From positions 1 to 64,000 of the forward strand of contig CALHYX010000022.1 of the NCBI GenBank assembly GCA_938041035.1: DNA of 64,000 bases, read 5' to 3'. This DNA is from an uncultured Acidimicrobiales bacterium (lineage in GTDB: Bacteria; Actinomycetota; Acidimicrobiia; Acidimicrobiales; SHLQ01). The position numbers and the translations under genes are program-made. Below, in pieces: positions 25,954-34,287 of this stretch (position 1 is its first letter; the number at the start of each line of letters is the position of its first letter). The notes under the pieces were generated by a model. It searched no databases. It saw only the letters and a program-made list of their open reading frames with translations, and was not told where the DNA came from.

Positions 25954-27444
25954 TCATGTGCTTAGCGCACCCTCGATCGTGAGGGCACCGTCGCTTTCGC
26001 TGAGCTGCATCAGGCGACCGCACGCATCGGCGGAGAGCAACGCATCGACGACGCCGGATTCGGTACTCGTGGCCCAGTGTCGGCCACCGGCATCGTCGAT
26101 CAGCGAAGCGATGGCCTTCTCGGGAGTGCCATCGCGCTCGTGGGTCACCGTGTAGCTCTCGAGGGTCGCCCGTTGCGGTGTCTCGGACGCCTTCGGCCGC
26201 ACGGGTGCGGCATCGACCTCGGCCTGCGGGCGGGCGTGGCGATACCCCGTCGGGTTCGGTCGCCCACCGAGCACCACGGCGCTGTGTTTGCTGAACAGTC
26301 CGCCGTTGCCGGTCAACAACGCTGTGCGTTCCCGGTCGCGGATGAGTTCGACGGCGCGGGCCAACGTGTGCAGGCAGTAGCTGTTGAACGGTCCTCCGGC
26401 GAAGGTCAGCCCTCCGGTGATCGTGAAGGGGCGGTCGGGTTCCAGGCCGAGTGCGTGCTGGGCAACCTGCACCGCCGACGGAAAACACGAATACAGGTCG
26501 ACCAGATCGACATCGGCGGCCGACGTACCCGCCAGAGCGACGGCGGCACGACCGACCGCAGCCATACCCGGCGACCGGTCGAGATCGAGCCGCCGACCCG
26601 TCTCCGGGTCGCCGGCGCTGGCCCCGGCGAGCGGAAAGACCCAGCGGTCGCGGGCGACCCCGGCCGCCTCGGCCACCTCGGCCGAGCACAACAGCACGGC
26701 CGCGCCCATGTCGACGTTGAGGTTCGACGTCAGCAGCTTTGGGTACGGGGCCGACACCATGCGGTTGGCCGCCGTGGCCGTGGCGAGGTCGGCTGCCCGG
26801 CGCGGTTCGTTCAACCACGCGTTCGGATTGCCGGCGGCCACCTCGCTCGCCGCCGACCAGAGCTCGGTGATGCGGCGCAGATGGTCGTCGAGCGCTTCCC
26901 CGGCGCGATGGCGCAGGGCGCTCTCGACCATGGCGTAAAAATTCACCGGTTGCGCCGCCCCGGTCGTCCAGGTGGCGTCATCGAAGTCCAGCGTGTTGCC
27001 GGGGTACGCGTGGTCCGGCGCCGCCCCCTCGGGCTCGTCCCGATAGTCCGACTCGCGTCCCGCGGCGGCATCGGCACGCCGGGTGCGCATGGTTTCGGCC
27101 GACACGATCAGCGCCGTGCCCACGGAACCGGAGACGATGTCGAGCGCGGTCTGGTTGACCAGGTCGTACACCTCGTTGCCGCCGATGGCGTTGAGCGTGG
27201 TGCGCACCCGGCCGCAACCGAGTTCCGCGGCCAGCATCCGACCGGGGTCCTTGTAGGGCCAGATCCCCTTCATGGGCCGGATATCGGTGATCCGGTCCCG
27301 GAGTGCTCCGGCGGCACCCGAGTCCTCGAGGGCCGCCTGGGCGACGGTGGTCATGAGATCGATCGGTTCGGCATTGCCGTCGCGGACGCTGTGCTGGGCC
27401 ACCCCGACCAACACGGGCGTGGACGGCTCGATCGTCGAAGTCAC
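25954..27444 (-). CDS. Thiolase-like protein type 1 (TLP1 group) with added C-terminal domain
   Basis: This 496-aa protein has the thiolase fold (PVLVGVAQHSVRDG; DIVSGSVGTALIVSAETM; VDLVDLYSCFPSAVQVAQ). After residue about 400 it has the extra domain of mycobacterial thiolase-like proteins (ATLESYTVTHERDGTPEKAI). The four catalytic motifs of true thiolases are not recognisable: CxS is replaced by GGNEV, NEAF by YSCF, GHP by GGLTFAGG and CxG by TGNGG. The GTG at 27444 is fixed by a leaderless -10; a longer reading frame upstream has no support. It leads the operon with SDR and crotonase genes. Confidence 0.82.
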   Translation of the reverse strand: MTSTIEPSTPVLVGVAQHSVRDGNAEPIDLMTTVAQAALEDSGAAGALRDRITDIRPMKGIWPYKDPGRMLAAELGCGRVRTTLNAIGGNEVYDLVNQTALDIVSGSVGTALIVSAETMRTRRADAAAGRESDYRDEPEGAAPDHAYPGNTLDFDDATWTTGAAQPVNFYAMVESALRHRAGEALDDHLRRITELWSAASEVAAGNPNAWLNEPRRAADLATATAANRMVSAPYPKLLTSNLNVDMGAAVLLCSAEVAEAAGVARDRWVFPLAGASAGDPETGRRLDLDRSPGMAAVGRAAVALAGTSAADVDLVDLYSCFPSAVQVAQHALGLEPDRPFTITGGLTFAGGPFNSYCLHTLARAVELIRDRERTALLTGNGGLFSKHSAVVLGGRPNPTGYRHARPQAEVDAAPVRPKASETPQRATLESYTVTHERDGTPEKAIASLIDDAGGRHWATSTESGVVDALLSADACGRLMQLSESDGALTIEGALST

Positions 27445-27450
27445 GGGGCG

Positions 27451-27456
27451 ATGGTA
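27451..27456 (-). promoter_or_regulatory. -10 element TACCAT, leaderless TLP1-like gene
   Basis: The hexamer ends 6 bases before the GTG at 27444 and so decides the start. Confidence 0.55.
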
Positions 27457-27465
27457 GCCGTCGAT

Positions 27466-27481
27466 GTTAGCGAACTCTAAC
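27466..27481. promoter_or_regulatory. Inverted repeat GTTAG-N6-CTAAC over the -35 region
   Basis: The two 5-bp arms span the expected -35 region of the TLP1-like operon promoter, a position suited to a repressor. It does not fit the KstR consensus, so another regulator is likely. Confidence 0.4.
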
Positions 27482-27526
27482 TCCGAGGAGCCGCGGCGCT
27501 TTCGGCGAGGTGGCCAACCCGACCGG

Positions 27527-27532
27527 TAGTCT
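27527..27532 (+). promoter_or_regulatory. -10 element TAGTCT, leaderless EthD-domain gene
   Basis: The hexamer ends 6 bases before the ATG at 27539. Confidence 0.55.
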
Positions 27533-27538
27533 CCGGCG

Positions 27539-28129
27539 ATGGACGAACCCACCGACGTCGAACCCCATCGGATGGTCATCGCCACCCTTCCCGACCACCT
27601 CGCCGCCGATCTGACACCGCATCCGATCATCGGTGCGATCTACCGGGCGACCACCCGATCCGGACGCCCGGTCGATGCCGACGAGCGAGCGACGATCCAC
27701 GTCACCACCGACGACCTCGGATCCGCCATCGAGCTACTGGGACCGACTGCGGAGGCGGTCCTGGTCGACCGGCGGCTCCGTCTCGACCGCAGCACGGGTG
27801 CTCGGGCGCCGGGCGGAATCCTCCAGACGTCGTTCGTGGCCGCGCTCCCCCATCTGGACCCGGCCGAGTTCGCCCGCATGTATGCCGAACACACCGCGCT
27901 CGTCCGCACCCACCACATCGGCGTGGCCGAGTACGCCCAGAGCATCGTCGTCGACCGGGCGGGGGCGTCCATGAACCGAGCCATGGGCGTATCCGAACTC
28001 TGGTTCGCCACCCGCGACGACCTGCGCGAGCGGTTCTACACCGACGAGACGAGCGCCGAGATCGTGGGCGCCGACGTCGATCGGTTCATCGACCGGGAGC
28101 CAACCTGGTCGACCCACGCCCACACCTGA
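27539..28129 (+). CDS. EthD-domain protein
   Basis: This 196-aa protein ends in an EthD-type ferredoxin-like domain (FARMYAEHTALVRTHHIG; VSELWFATRDDLRERFY; VDRFIDREPTWSTHA). EthD proteins are small helpers or lyase-like dimers often found beside degradation operons, first known from ethyl tert-butyl ether breakdown. The N-terminal half is less conserved. It is divergent from the TLP1-like operon and converges on an SDR gene with a gap of one base. Reaction unknown. Confidence 0.75.
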   Translation: MDEPTDVEPHRMVIATLPDHLAADLTPHPIIGAIYRATTRSGRPVDADERATIHVTTDDLGSAIELLGPTAEAVLVDRRLRLDRSTGARAPGGILQTSFVAALPHLDPAEFARMYAEHTALVRTHHIGVAEYAQSIVVDRAGASMNRAMGVSELWFATRDDLRERFYTDETSAEIVGADVDRFIDREPTWSTHAHT

Positions 28130-28130
28130 G

Positions 28131-28940
28131 CTACTGATTGCGCGCGAGCATCCCCCCGTCTACCGGAAGAGCGACCCCGGTGACGTAGGAGGCCGATGGC
28201 AACACCAGGGCCAGGGTGAGATGGGCGACCTCTTCGGGTTCGCCGTAGCGCCGTAGCGCGGTACGCCGGCGGGCAAACACCGCCTTGCTTTCGTCCGGGA
28301 TCGGCTCGGTCATGCCCGTGCGAATCGGGCCTGGACACACCGCATTCACCGTCACACCGCGCTTGCCGAGCTCCACGGCGAGCGACTTGGTGAGCCCGAT
28401 GACTCCGTGTTTGGCCGCGCCATAGGGGCTGTTGTTGGCGGTTCCCCCCAGACCCTCCGTCGAGGAGATGTTGACGATCCGACCGTCGCCGTTGCGCTCG
28501 AGATCACTCAGGCATCGCCGAATGAGTGCCGCATGCGCGGACAGGTTGATGGCCAGGGTGCGCTCCCAAACGGCGTCGAACTCATCGGCATCGATCGATC
28601 CGCCGAGGGCGACGCCGGCGTTGTTCACGAGGATGTCGATCGGACCGAGCGACTCGCGGACCCCGGCCACCACGGCGTCGAGCGCATCGGGGTCAGAGAC
28701 GTCGCACTCGAAACCAGCGGCGGTGCCACCGGCCTCGGAGATCGCCGCCGCGGTGGCGTCGACCCCGACGCGGTCCCGGTCGACGACGGCAACCTTCGCC
28801 CCCTCGTCGGCGAACAGGTAGGCGGTCGCTCGGCCCATGCCGCTGGCTGCGCCCGTAACGATGGCGACCCGGCCCTCGATCGATCGGTCGAGCTGGGACA
28901 GTCTGGTCCTGGGGCTGGTCATGGACGCAGTCTGCATCAT
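28131..28940 (-). CDS. SDR-family oxidoreductase
   Basis: This protein of 263 to 269 aa has AIVTGAASGMG, LVNNAG, the active-site Ser in NISSTEG, YGAAK and a C-terminal YVTGVALPVDGGM, the typical ending of FabG-like enzymes. It oxidises or reduces an alcohol or ketone with NAD(P); the substrate is not visible. Starts at 28940, 28937 and 28922 (MTSPRTRL) are all possible. It is divergent from the phosphotransferase gene. Confidence 0.85.
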   Translation of the reverse strand: MMQTASMTSPRTRLSQLDRSIEGRVAIVTGAASGMGRATAYLFADEGAKVAVVDRDRVGVDATAAAISEAGGTAAGFECDVSDPDALDAVVAGVRESLGPIDILVNNAGVALGGSIDADEFDAVWERTLAINLSAHAALIRRCLSDLERNGDGRIVNISSTEGLGGTANNSPYGAAKHGVIGLTKSLAVELGKRGVTVNAVCPGPIRTGMTEPIPDESKAVFARRRTALRRYGEPEEVAHLTLALVLPSASYVTGVALPVDGGMLARNQ

Positions 28941-28948
28941 CGCCGGGT

Positions 28949-28954
28949 TAGCGT
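28949..28954 (+). promoter_or_regulatory. -10 element TAGCGT, leaderless phosphotransferase gene
   Basis: The hexamer ends 6 bases before the ATG at 28961. Confidence 0.55.
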
Positions 28955-28960
28955 GGCGCC

Positions 28961-30040
28961 ATGACCGCCGCGGGGGAAGCCGACGCCCACGACCTCCCCG
29001 GGCTCGACGCGGCCGGCGTCACCGCCTTCCTGGCCGCTCACCTCGCATCGCCGCCGCCGTACACGTTCGAACTGATTGCGGCGGGCGGCTCCAACCTCAC
29101 GTTCCGCGTCACCGCCAGCGACGGGGCCGCCTGGGCGCTGCGGCGCCCGCCGGCCGGCCCGCGCCTGGCCACCGCCCACGATGTCGATCGAGAGCAACGC
29201 ATCCTCGCCGCGCTGGCGAGCTCGGAGGTTCCCGTACCGGCGATTGTCGCCGTCTGCGCCGACGATGCGGTCACGGGCGCGCCCTTCTACGTGATGGAGT
29301 TCGTGGATGGCCTGATCCTTCGCACCGCCGCCGACGGGGCCGCGCTGCCGGCCGCACAGGCGGCCGCCGCCAGCACGTCGCTGGTCGATACCCAGATCGC
29401 CTTTCACACGGTCGACCTCGAGGCGGTGGGTCTCAGCGGGCTCGGGCGCCACGACGACTATGTCGGCCGCCAGCTCAAACGGTGGCGGATCCAGGTCGAG
29501 TCCGGCGCCGTCCGCGATGTGAGCCGACTGCTGGCGCTACACGACGCTCTCGTGGCCGCCAAGCCCGATGGTCGGGTGCCCGCCGGACTCGCCCACGGCG
29601 ATTACCGCTTCGACAACACCATCATCGACGCCGGCACCGGCGCCATCGTGGCGGTACTCGATTGGGAGCTGTGCACGATCGGTGACCCGATCGCCGACAT
29701 GGTGTGGTCCGCCCAGTACTGGGCCGACCCCGGCGAACCGATCACGTTTCTCGCCGACCCGCCCACGCTGGCCCCGCATTTTCCGCGGCGAGCCGACATC
29801 ATCGAGACCTACCGCAAGCGGTCCGGATTTCCCGACCGGGCGTTCGCCGACCTGGACTACCTCACCGTATTCAGTTGGTGGAAACAGGCGTGCATCGTCG
29901 AGGGCGTCTACGCCCGCCGGACCGGTGGCTCGCGCAGTGGGGCCGGCGGCACCACCGACCCCGGCTACATTGCCGACCGGGCCGAACGCCTCGCCGATCA
30001 CGCCCACGAACTCGCCGCCACCGTTCTGCCCACTGCGTGA
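28961..30040 (+). CDS. APH-family phosphotransferase (FadE36/ACAD10-type)
   Basis: This 359-aa protein has the aminoglycoside-phosphotransferase/kinase-like fold, with the catalytic loop LAHGDYRFDNTII and the metal motif VLDWELCTIGDP. The pattern FRVTASDGAAWALRRPP, DREQRILAAL and FYVMEFVDG matches the group linked to acyl-CoA dehydrogenases, such as the N-terminal domain of ACAD10/11 and mycobacterial FadE36. These phosphorylate 4-hydroxyacyl-CoA in lipid breakdown, so this is probably a catabolic enzyme and not a resistance gene. Confidence 0.82.
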   Translation: MTAAGEADAHDLPGLDAAGVTAFLAAHLASPPPYTFELIAAGGSNLTFRVTASDGAAWALRRPPAGPRLATAHDVDREQRILAALASSEVPVPAIVAVCADDAVTGAPFYVMEFVDGLILRTAADGAALPAAQAAAASTSLVDTQIAFHTVDLEAVGLSGLGRHDDYVGRQLKRWRIQVESGAVRDVSRLLALHDALVAAKPDGRVPAGLAHGDYRFDNTIIDAGTGAIVAVLDWELCTIGDPIADMVWSAQYWADPGEPITFLADPPTLAPHFPRRADIIETYRKRSGFPDRAFADLDYLTVFSWWKQACIVEGVYARRTGGSRSGAGGTTDPGYIADRAERLADHAHELAATVLPTA

Positions 30041-30120
30041 CGCACCGGGGAACACGGTGGACACGGGGGAACACAGGGGAACACCGGGAAGTGCGAGCGA
30101 GACCGAGGAGACAGCACCCG

Positions 30121-30141
30121 ATGAAACAGAACATTCGATGA
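30121..30141 (+). CDS. Possible 6-codon leader ORF (MKQNIR)
   Basis: ATG to TGA, with the TGA overlapping the ATG of the next mini-frame. Upstream GAGGAGA at about 30100-30106 is a Shine-Dalgarno but lies 14 bases away. It may act only to pass ribosomes to the ribokinase start. Confidence 0.3.
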   Translation: MKQNIR

Positions 30142-30154
30142 GCCAGAACGTCCG
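30121..30154 (+). repeat. Two 17-bp tandem repeats with nested start-stop codons
   Basis: ATGAAACAGAACATTCG and ATGAGCCAGAACGTCCG are consecutive 17-bp copies, and the ribokinase gene starts as a third partial copy (ATGAGCG). The 17-bp period puts each ATG over the stop of the previous mini-frame. Confidence 0.85.
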
Positions 30155-30158
30155 ATGA
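30138..30158 (+). CDS. Possible second 6-codon leader ORF (MSQNVR)
   Basis: ATG to TGA, with the TGA overlapping the ribokinase ATG at 30155. It is a near copy of the preceding mini-frame. Confidence 0.3.
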   Translation: MSQNVR

Positions 30159-31138
30159 GCGCCCAACCCGAAATCGTCGTGGTGGGCAGCGCCAATCTTG
30201 ACATTGTGGTGCCCGTGCAGCATCACCCCGGCGCGGGCGAGACGGTGCTCGGCGGCGATCATCGGCTGGTGCCGGGCGGCAAGGGGGCCAACCAGGCGAC
30301 GGCGACATCGCGTTTGGGGCGCCGAGTGGCGATCGTCGGCCGCGTCGGCGATGACGATGCCGGGGCAACACTGCGCAAGGCGCTCGACGATGCCGGCGTC
30401 GACACCACCGCTTTGCTGGCGACGGCGGACGCGCCGAGCGGGATCGCGCTGATCTCGGTGGCCGACGACGGCGACAACGCGATCGTCGTCTCCCCGGGCG
30501 CCAACGCCCGCCTCACCCCGGCCGACATCGCGGCCGCCGGTGATCTGATCACCGGCTGCGATGCGGTCCTGTTGCAGTTCGAGACCCCGATGGAAACCGT
30601 CGCCGCGGCAGCGCGGGCCGCGGCTGGCCTGGTCGTGCTCAACCCCGCCCCCGCCGCCGCCCTCGACCCGGCGCTCCTCGACCACGTCGACGTGTTGGTG
30701 CCCAACGAAATCGAGCTGGCCCAGCTCACCGAACGCCCTCCCGCCACCGACCTCGACGAAGTCGCCGATCAGGCCCGCCAACTCGGGGTGACAACCGTGG
30801 TCGTCACCCTCGGTGAACGCGGCGCGTTGGCGATCGCCGACGGTACCGTCCTGCACCAACCGGCACCCGTCATCGAACCGGTCGACACCACCGGCGCCGG
30901 TGACGCGTTCTGTGCAGCGCTTACCGACGGGCTCCTCCGAGGACGGCTCGACACCGCCCTCGCCTGGGCGGTGCGGGTCGGAGCGGCGACCGCGTTGCGC
31001 GCCGGGGCCGGCCCCTCCCTCCCCACCCCTGACGAGGTCGAGCGCCTACTGAGCTCCGATCCCCGATCCCCCAACGACCCGGCCCAGCACGACAGGACCC
31101 ACCAAGAAACGGCCCAGCCGGAACGAGAGGCACCATGA
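30155..31138 (+). CDS. rbsK: Ribokinase
   Basis: This 327-aa PfkB-family sugar kinase has VGSANLDIVV and PGGKGANQA at the substrate side, NPAPA, and the anion hole/catalytic DTTGAGDAFCAAL. These match ribokinase rather than fructokinase. A Pro/Gln-rich tail (QHDRTHQETAQPEREAP) extends the C-terminus. The last ATGA is shared with the nucleoside hydrolase gene, whose ribose product this enzyme would phosphorylate. The start is the third ATG of a run of 17-bp-spaced starts. Confidence 0.9.
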   Translation: MSAQPEIVVVGSANLDIVVPVQHHPGAGETVLGGDHRLVPGGKGANQATATSRLGRRVAIVGRVGDDDAGATLRKALDDAGVDTTALLATADAPSGIALISVADDGDNAIVVSPGANARLTPADIAAAGDLITGCDAVLLQFETPMETVAAAARAAAGLVVLNPAPAAALDPALLDHVDVLVPNEIELAQLTERPPATDLDEVADQARQLGVTTVVVTLGERGALAIADGTVLHQPAPVIEPVDTTGAGDAFCAALTDGLLRGRLDTALAWAVRVGAATALRAGAGPSLPTPDEVERLLSSDPRSPNDPAQHDRTHQETAQPEREAP

Positions 31139-32085
31139 CCGAACCCAACCCGACCGTTCGACCCCGCATGCTCATCGACTGCGACCCGGGCCACGACGAC
31201 GCCATCGCCCTGCTGTGCGCCGCCCGCTACGCCGACGTCGTCGGCATCACATCCGTGAACGGAAACGTGAGCCAGGCCAAGACCACGCACAACGCGCTCA
31301 TCGTCGCGCAACTCGCCGGCATCCGCGCCCCCGTGCACGCCGGTGCCGCCCACCCGCTGATCTCGGCGCCCCGATGGGCCGATCACATCCACGGCGTCAG
31401 TGGCCTCGACGGCCCGGAACTTCCCGAACTCACCGGAGCGGTGGCCTCTGAGGACGCGGTGGGATTCATCCTCGAGGCGAGCCGCACCATCGATGACCTC
31501 TGGCTGGTGCCCACCGGGCCGCTCACCAACATCGCCCTCGCGATTCGCCACGACCCCGATTTGGTCGATCGGGTGAACGGCATCGTCTTGATGGGCGGCA
31601 GCACAACCGTGGGCAATGTGACCCCTGCTGCCGAGTTCAACATCTGGGCCGACCCCGAAGCCGCGGCCATCGTATTTGCCAGTGGGGCCTCGTTGACCAT
31701 GGTCGGGCTCAACCTCACCCACCAGGTCCGCATGGGCGCCGCGCACGCGGAGCAGCTACGAGCCGCCGCCACCACCACATCGATCTTTGCCGCGTCACTG
31801 CTCGACTTCTTCGCGCAGGCCTACAACAGCAACCAGCGCCGCGAGATCGGCGCCGCCATCCACGACGCCTGCGCGGTACTGGCCATCACGCACCCGGATC
31901 TGATCGAGTGCGAACCCCGCCACGTCACCGTCGAACTCAACGGCGCGGCCACCCGGGGCATGACGCTCGTCGACCAGCGAGGGTTCGGCGAGGAACCCGT
32001 CAACGCCCAGGTCGCCTACCGGGTCGACGCCGAGCGGGCGATCGGGTTGATCATGGCCGCCTGCATCGACCCGCAGGGCAGCTGA
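31135..32085 (+). CDS. Nucleoside hydrolase
   Basis: This 316-aa protein is an inosine-uridine-preferring nucleoside hydrolase relative. The calcium-binding motif DCDPGHDDA is intact near the N-terminus, followed by TSVNGNVSQAKTTHNA, the IVLMGGSTTVGNVTPAAEFNIWADPEA core (residues about 160-185) and a late HDACAVLAITHPDL with the second-shell Asp. It splits nucleosides into base and ribose. Coupling to ribokinase gives a small salvage operon. Confidence 0.9.
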   Translation: MTEPNPTVRPRMLIDCDPGHDDAIALLCAARYADVVGITSVNGNVSQAKTTHNALIVAQLAGIRAPVHAGAAHPLISAPRWADHIHGVSGLDGPELPELTGAVASEDAVGFILEASRTIDDLWLVPTGPLTNIALAIRHDPDLVDRVNGIVLMGGSTTVGNVTPAAEFNIWADPEAAAIVFASGASLTMVGLNLTHQVRMGAAHAEQLRAAATTTSIFAASLLDFFAQAYNSNQRREIGAAIHDACAVLAITHPDLIECEPRHVTVELNGAATRGMTLVDQRGFGEEPVNAQVAYRVDAERAIGLIMAACIDPQGS

Positions 32086-32218
32086 GTCGCATCGCTCCCG
32101 TGACGCCGGTCCCGCGGCGCGAGCACTAGGCTCGGTGGTTCGCGCCGACCCCCCATCGGACCCGCGAAAATCTGACCCCGCACCGAACAATCTCCATCCC
32201 CCGAGCGTCTTATCCATC

Positions 32219-32911
32219 GTGTTCGAAGATCTGACCGAGCAAGAGTTGTTGATCCGCTTTGCCCTCGCCTGGGTGGCCGGCGCGCTCATCTTGATGCTGC
32301 TCGACTATCTGGGCAACAACTGGCCCAAGCGGCGCTTCCGCCCTCGCGGCTACCAGGTGCCACGCAACCCGTTGCTGCGGCCCCGATTTCGGCGCGAGGT
32401 TCGCGCCATCAAACACGAACAGATCCGCCAGACCATCGAATCCGAATTCGGCACGCCGAGCCTGGCGCTGTCGGCCAAGCGGCGCCAGGCCGTCGATGCT
32501 CGTTTCGTCGAACCGACTGCTCCGGCGATGCTCGCTCTGGCGTTGCCCGAAGATGACGATGGCGAGGGCGCGTACTGGTTCGCGCGAGATCACGATGGTT
32601 GGGGGACAGAGAACCGCGAACGTCTGGCCCAGGGCCTCGCGCCTCGGCGCTGGAACCCCATCACCGGCGAGGAGGAGTTCGCCGAGCGGCGAGGGGCGGT
32701 CACCGCCTGGCCCGAGGCGGGCATCGTCGACCCGTTCGCCACCGACGAAACCGCGGAATTGCTCTCCTATGACCAGGGCGATGTGCTGGATGAGCACCCG
32801 TGGGACCCAACCGTGCCCTGGGTACCCGGCGATGAGATCGAGTATCTCGAAGGCAAACGGTCGATCGACGAAGACGAGGACCGGTCCGACGATTTGTCCG
32901 CGGCGGGATGA
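32219..32911 (+). CDS. Hypothetical membrane-anchored protein
   Basis: This 230-aa protein has one N-terminal helix (LLIRFALAWVAGALILMLL) and then a basic stretch (NNWPKRRFRPRG). A soluble part follows that is acidic toward the end (DEDEDRSDDLSAAG). Family not recognised. GTG 32219 gives a normal membrane anchor, while the frame runs back to GTG 32135 with a low-complexity leader. The last codons overlap the next gene (ATGA). The two are probably co-expressed. Confidence 0.6.
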   Translation: MFEDLTEQELLIRFALAWVAGALILMLLDYLGNNWPKRRFRPRGYQVPRNPLLRPRFRREVRAIKHEQIRQTIESEFGTPSLALSAKRRQAVDARFVEPTAPAMLALALPEDDDGEGAYWFARDHDGWGTENRERLAQGLAPRRWNPITGEEEFAERRGAVTAWPEAGIVDPFATDETAELLSYDQGDVLDEHPWDPTVPWVPGDEIEYLEGKRSIDEDEDRSDDLSAAG

Positions 32912-33423
32912 CCGAGCCCGACATCGTCGAGACGGTTGCCCAACGCTTCGTCGACGCCAATGCGGCGGCGATCGACCTCGATGGTGAGCGACTGCACCGA
33001 GCCCTCGTTCTCGAAGTCGGCGCCCGGACCCACGTCCGGGTCGAACAATTGAGCGTGGAGGATCCGGATCATTTCGTCGTCCTGTCGTTGATCCATGGGG
33101 TCCTCGAGGTCGCTGATACCGCGGCGAGCCAGGTGCGCCTGCGGGCCACGACCAGCCCGAATCCAACCACCCTGGTCGTCAACGGCGACGGGGACGGGGA
33201 CGCGTCCTTGCTGCTCTGGACGGGGTGGCGCGAGGACGGCGTCGACCAGAGTTGGTTGGGTGACGCCGGATTCATCGTCGAAGATGCGACGGGCGAACCC
33301 GACGCCGGCCGAACCGTGGTCGATGCGCTGGTGGTGCGGAGCCGCCGAGCCTCGACGCGCGACGAAGGAAACCCCTTCACCGACTACGTGGTGAAAGTGG
33401 TCCTGACCGACGAGTCGGACTGA
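32908..33423 (+). CDS. Hypothetical protein
   Basis: This 171-aa protein shows alternating beta-type sequence (ALVLEVGARTHVRVEQLSV; SQVRLRATTSPNPTTLVVNGD; DYVVKVVLTDESD). No signal, helix bundle or catalytic motif is visible. It is translationally coupled to the preceding membrane protein and has no recognised relatives. Confidence 0.55.
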   Translation: MTEPDIVETVAQRFVDANAAAIDLDGERLHRALVLEVGARTHVRVEQLSVEDPDHFVVLSLIHGVLEVADTAASQVRLRATTSPNPTTLVVNGDGDGDASLLLWTGWREDGVDQSWLGDAGFIVEDATGEPDAGRTVVDALVVRSRRASTRDEGNPFTDYVVKVVLTDESD

Positions 33424-33435
33424 ACCCCGGGGTTC
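33422..33435. terminator. Palindrome at the end of the 32908 gene
   Basis: GAACCCCGGGGTTC is a perfect 14-bp palindrome directly after the stop codon. It could form a short hairpin but no U-run follows. Confidence 0.3.
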
Positions 33436-33488
33436 CCTGCGTTTCGCGTGATCTGTTCTGGTCCGGGCTTGGGAACGAACGCTACCGA

Positions 33489-33632
33489 TCAGGCAGCCTT
33501 GCGAACCTCTGCGGGCCGTTGGTTCGAGTGCTTGATCTGGTTCAGCTTCTCGACGTCGTGACGGCTCATCGCAACCCGGTTGATACCGGTGATGAGAGTC
33601 ATGCCGCCAGACGCCGTTGTCTGGTTAGTCAT
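33489..33632 (-). CDS. 47-aa hypothetical protein
   Basis: A minus-strand gene from ATG 33632 to TGA 33489 encodes MTNQTTASGG, MTLITGINRVAMSRHDVEKL, then NQIKHSNQRPAEVRKAA. AAGGTG lies 5 bases before the ATG, a good Shine-Dalgarno. Twelve of 48 codons end in A or T, clearly more than in neighbouring genes. It is basic and probably soluble, with no known motif and no partner gene beside it. It fills the only large gap in the area. Function unknown. Confidence 0.6.
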   Translation of the reverse strand: MTNQTTASGGMTLITGINRVAMSRHDVEKLNQIKHSNQRPAEVRKAA

Positions 33633-33786
33633 GATTCACCTTGTGTATGTGGTTTTCACGAGTCTGGCACACCGATACCGGCTTGACCAGAGCGGATTTG
33701 TTCGCCCCGCCAGCGTCGGCCGAATTCGGTGCCAACTTGAGCCTTCGGTCCGACTCAGCCAAATCGACCGTCTCGGTCGGGCTCAG

Positions 33787-34275
33787 TCAGCGCTGGAGGT
33801 GCCGCACCGCCGACCACCATCCGTCGAGCTCCATTGGACACAGCGCAACCGCCATGGTGAGCGCCGTCTTCACGAGCGCCGCGGCATCCTGGTCATCGGG
33901 GAGCAGACACACGAGTCCTCGCCGAGGGTTGTCCTCGATGGTGCGCCATGTCGACGGGATGGGGTAGCCCAGTTCCTCGAGTTGGGCTTTGACCTTGGGC
34001 CCGGCCCCGTGGGTGAGTCCAAGCGAAGCCGGGTTTGGCGAGCGGCCCCGATGGTCGGGCGCCATGAGGGTGACGAACGGGAGATCGGAACCCTTGGCCG
34101 AAAACCACCCCGATACGCCGCGACGGGTCTTCACCGGTTGGTCGATCGCCTCGTCGATAATCGGTTCGAGATTTATCCAGGATCCCTGCCGAGCGGCGAA
34201 GATCATCTGGACCCACGAGTCGATCGTGTCGTGCTCGTCGACATGAAACTCCTGCAGTTCTTTCTCGACGGCCAT
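33787..34275 (-). CDS. Hypothetical protein
   Basis: This 162-aa cytoplasmic protein begins MAVEKELQEFHVDEHDTI and contains WFSAKGSDLPFVTLMAPDH and CLLPDDQDAAALVKTALTMA. No family or catalytic pattern is recognised. It has one Trp-rich ending (ELDGWWSAVRHLQR). A leaderless -10 confirms the ATG. It is divergent from the 34398 gene. Confidence 0.6.
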   Translation of the reverse strand: MAVEKELQEFHVDEHDTIDSWVQMIFAARQGSWINLEPIIDEAIDQPVKTRRGVSGWFSAKGSDLPFVTLMAPDHRGRSPNPASLGLTHGAGPKVKAQLEELGYPIPSTWRTIEDNPRRGLVCLLPDDQDAAALVKTALTMAVALCPMELDGWWSAVRHLQR

Positions 34276-34281
34276 CGCGTG

Positions 34282-34287
34282 ACGTTA
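34282..34287 (-). promoter_or_regulatory. -10 element TAACGT, leaderless hypothetical gene
   Basis: The hexamer ends 6 bases before the ATG at 34275. Confidence 0.5.

Noticed and set aside
28961-30040. Aminoglycoside resistance gene
   Set aside because: The protein has the APH-like fold, but its motifs and neighbours match the acyl-CoA-dehydrogenase-linked kinase group.
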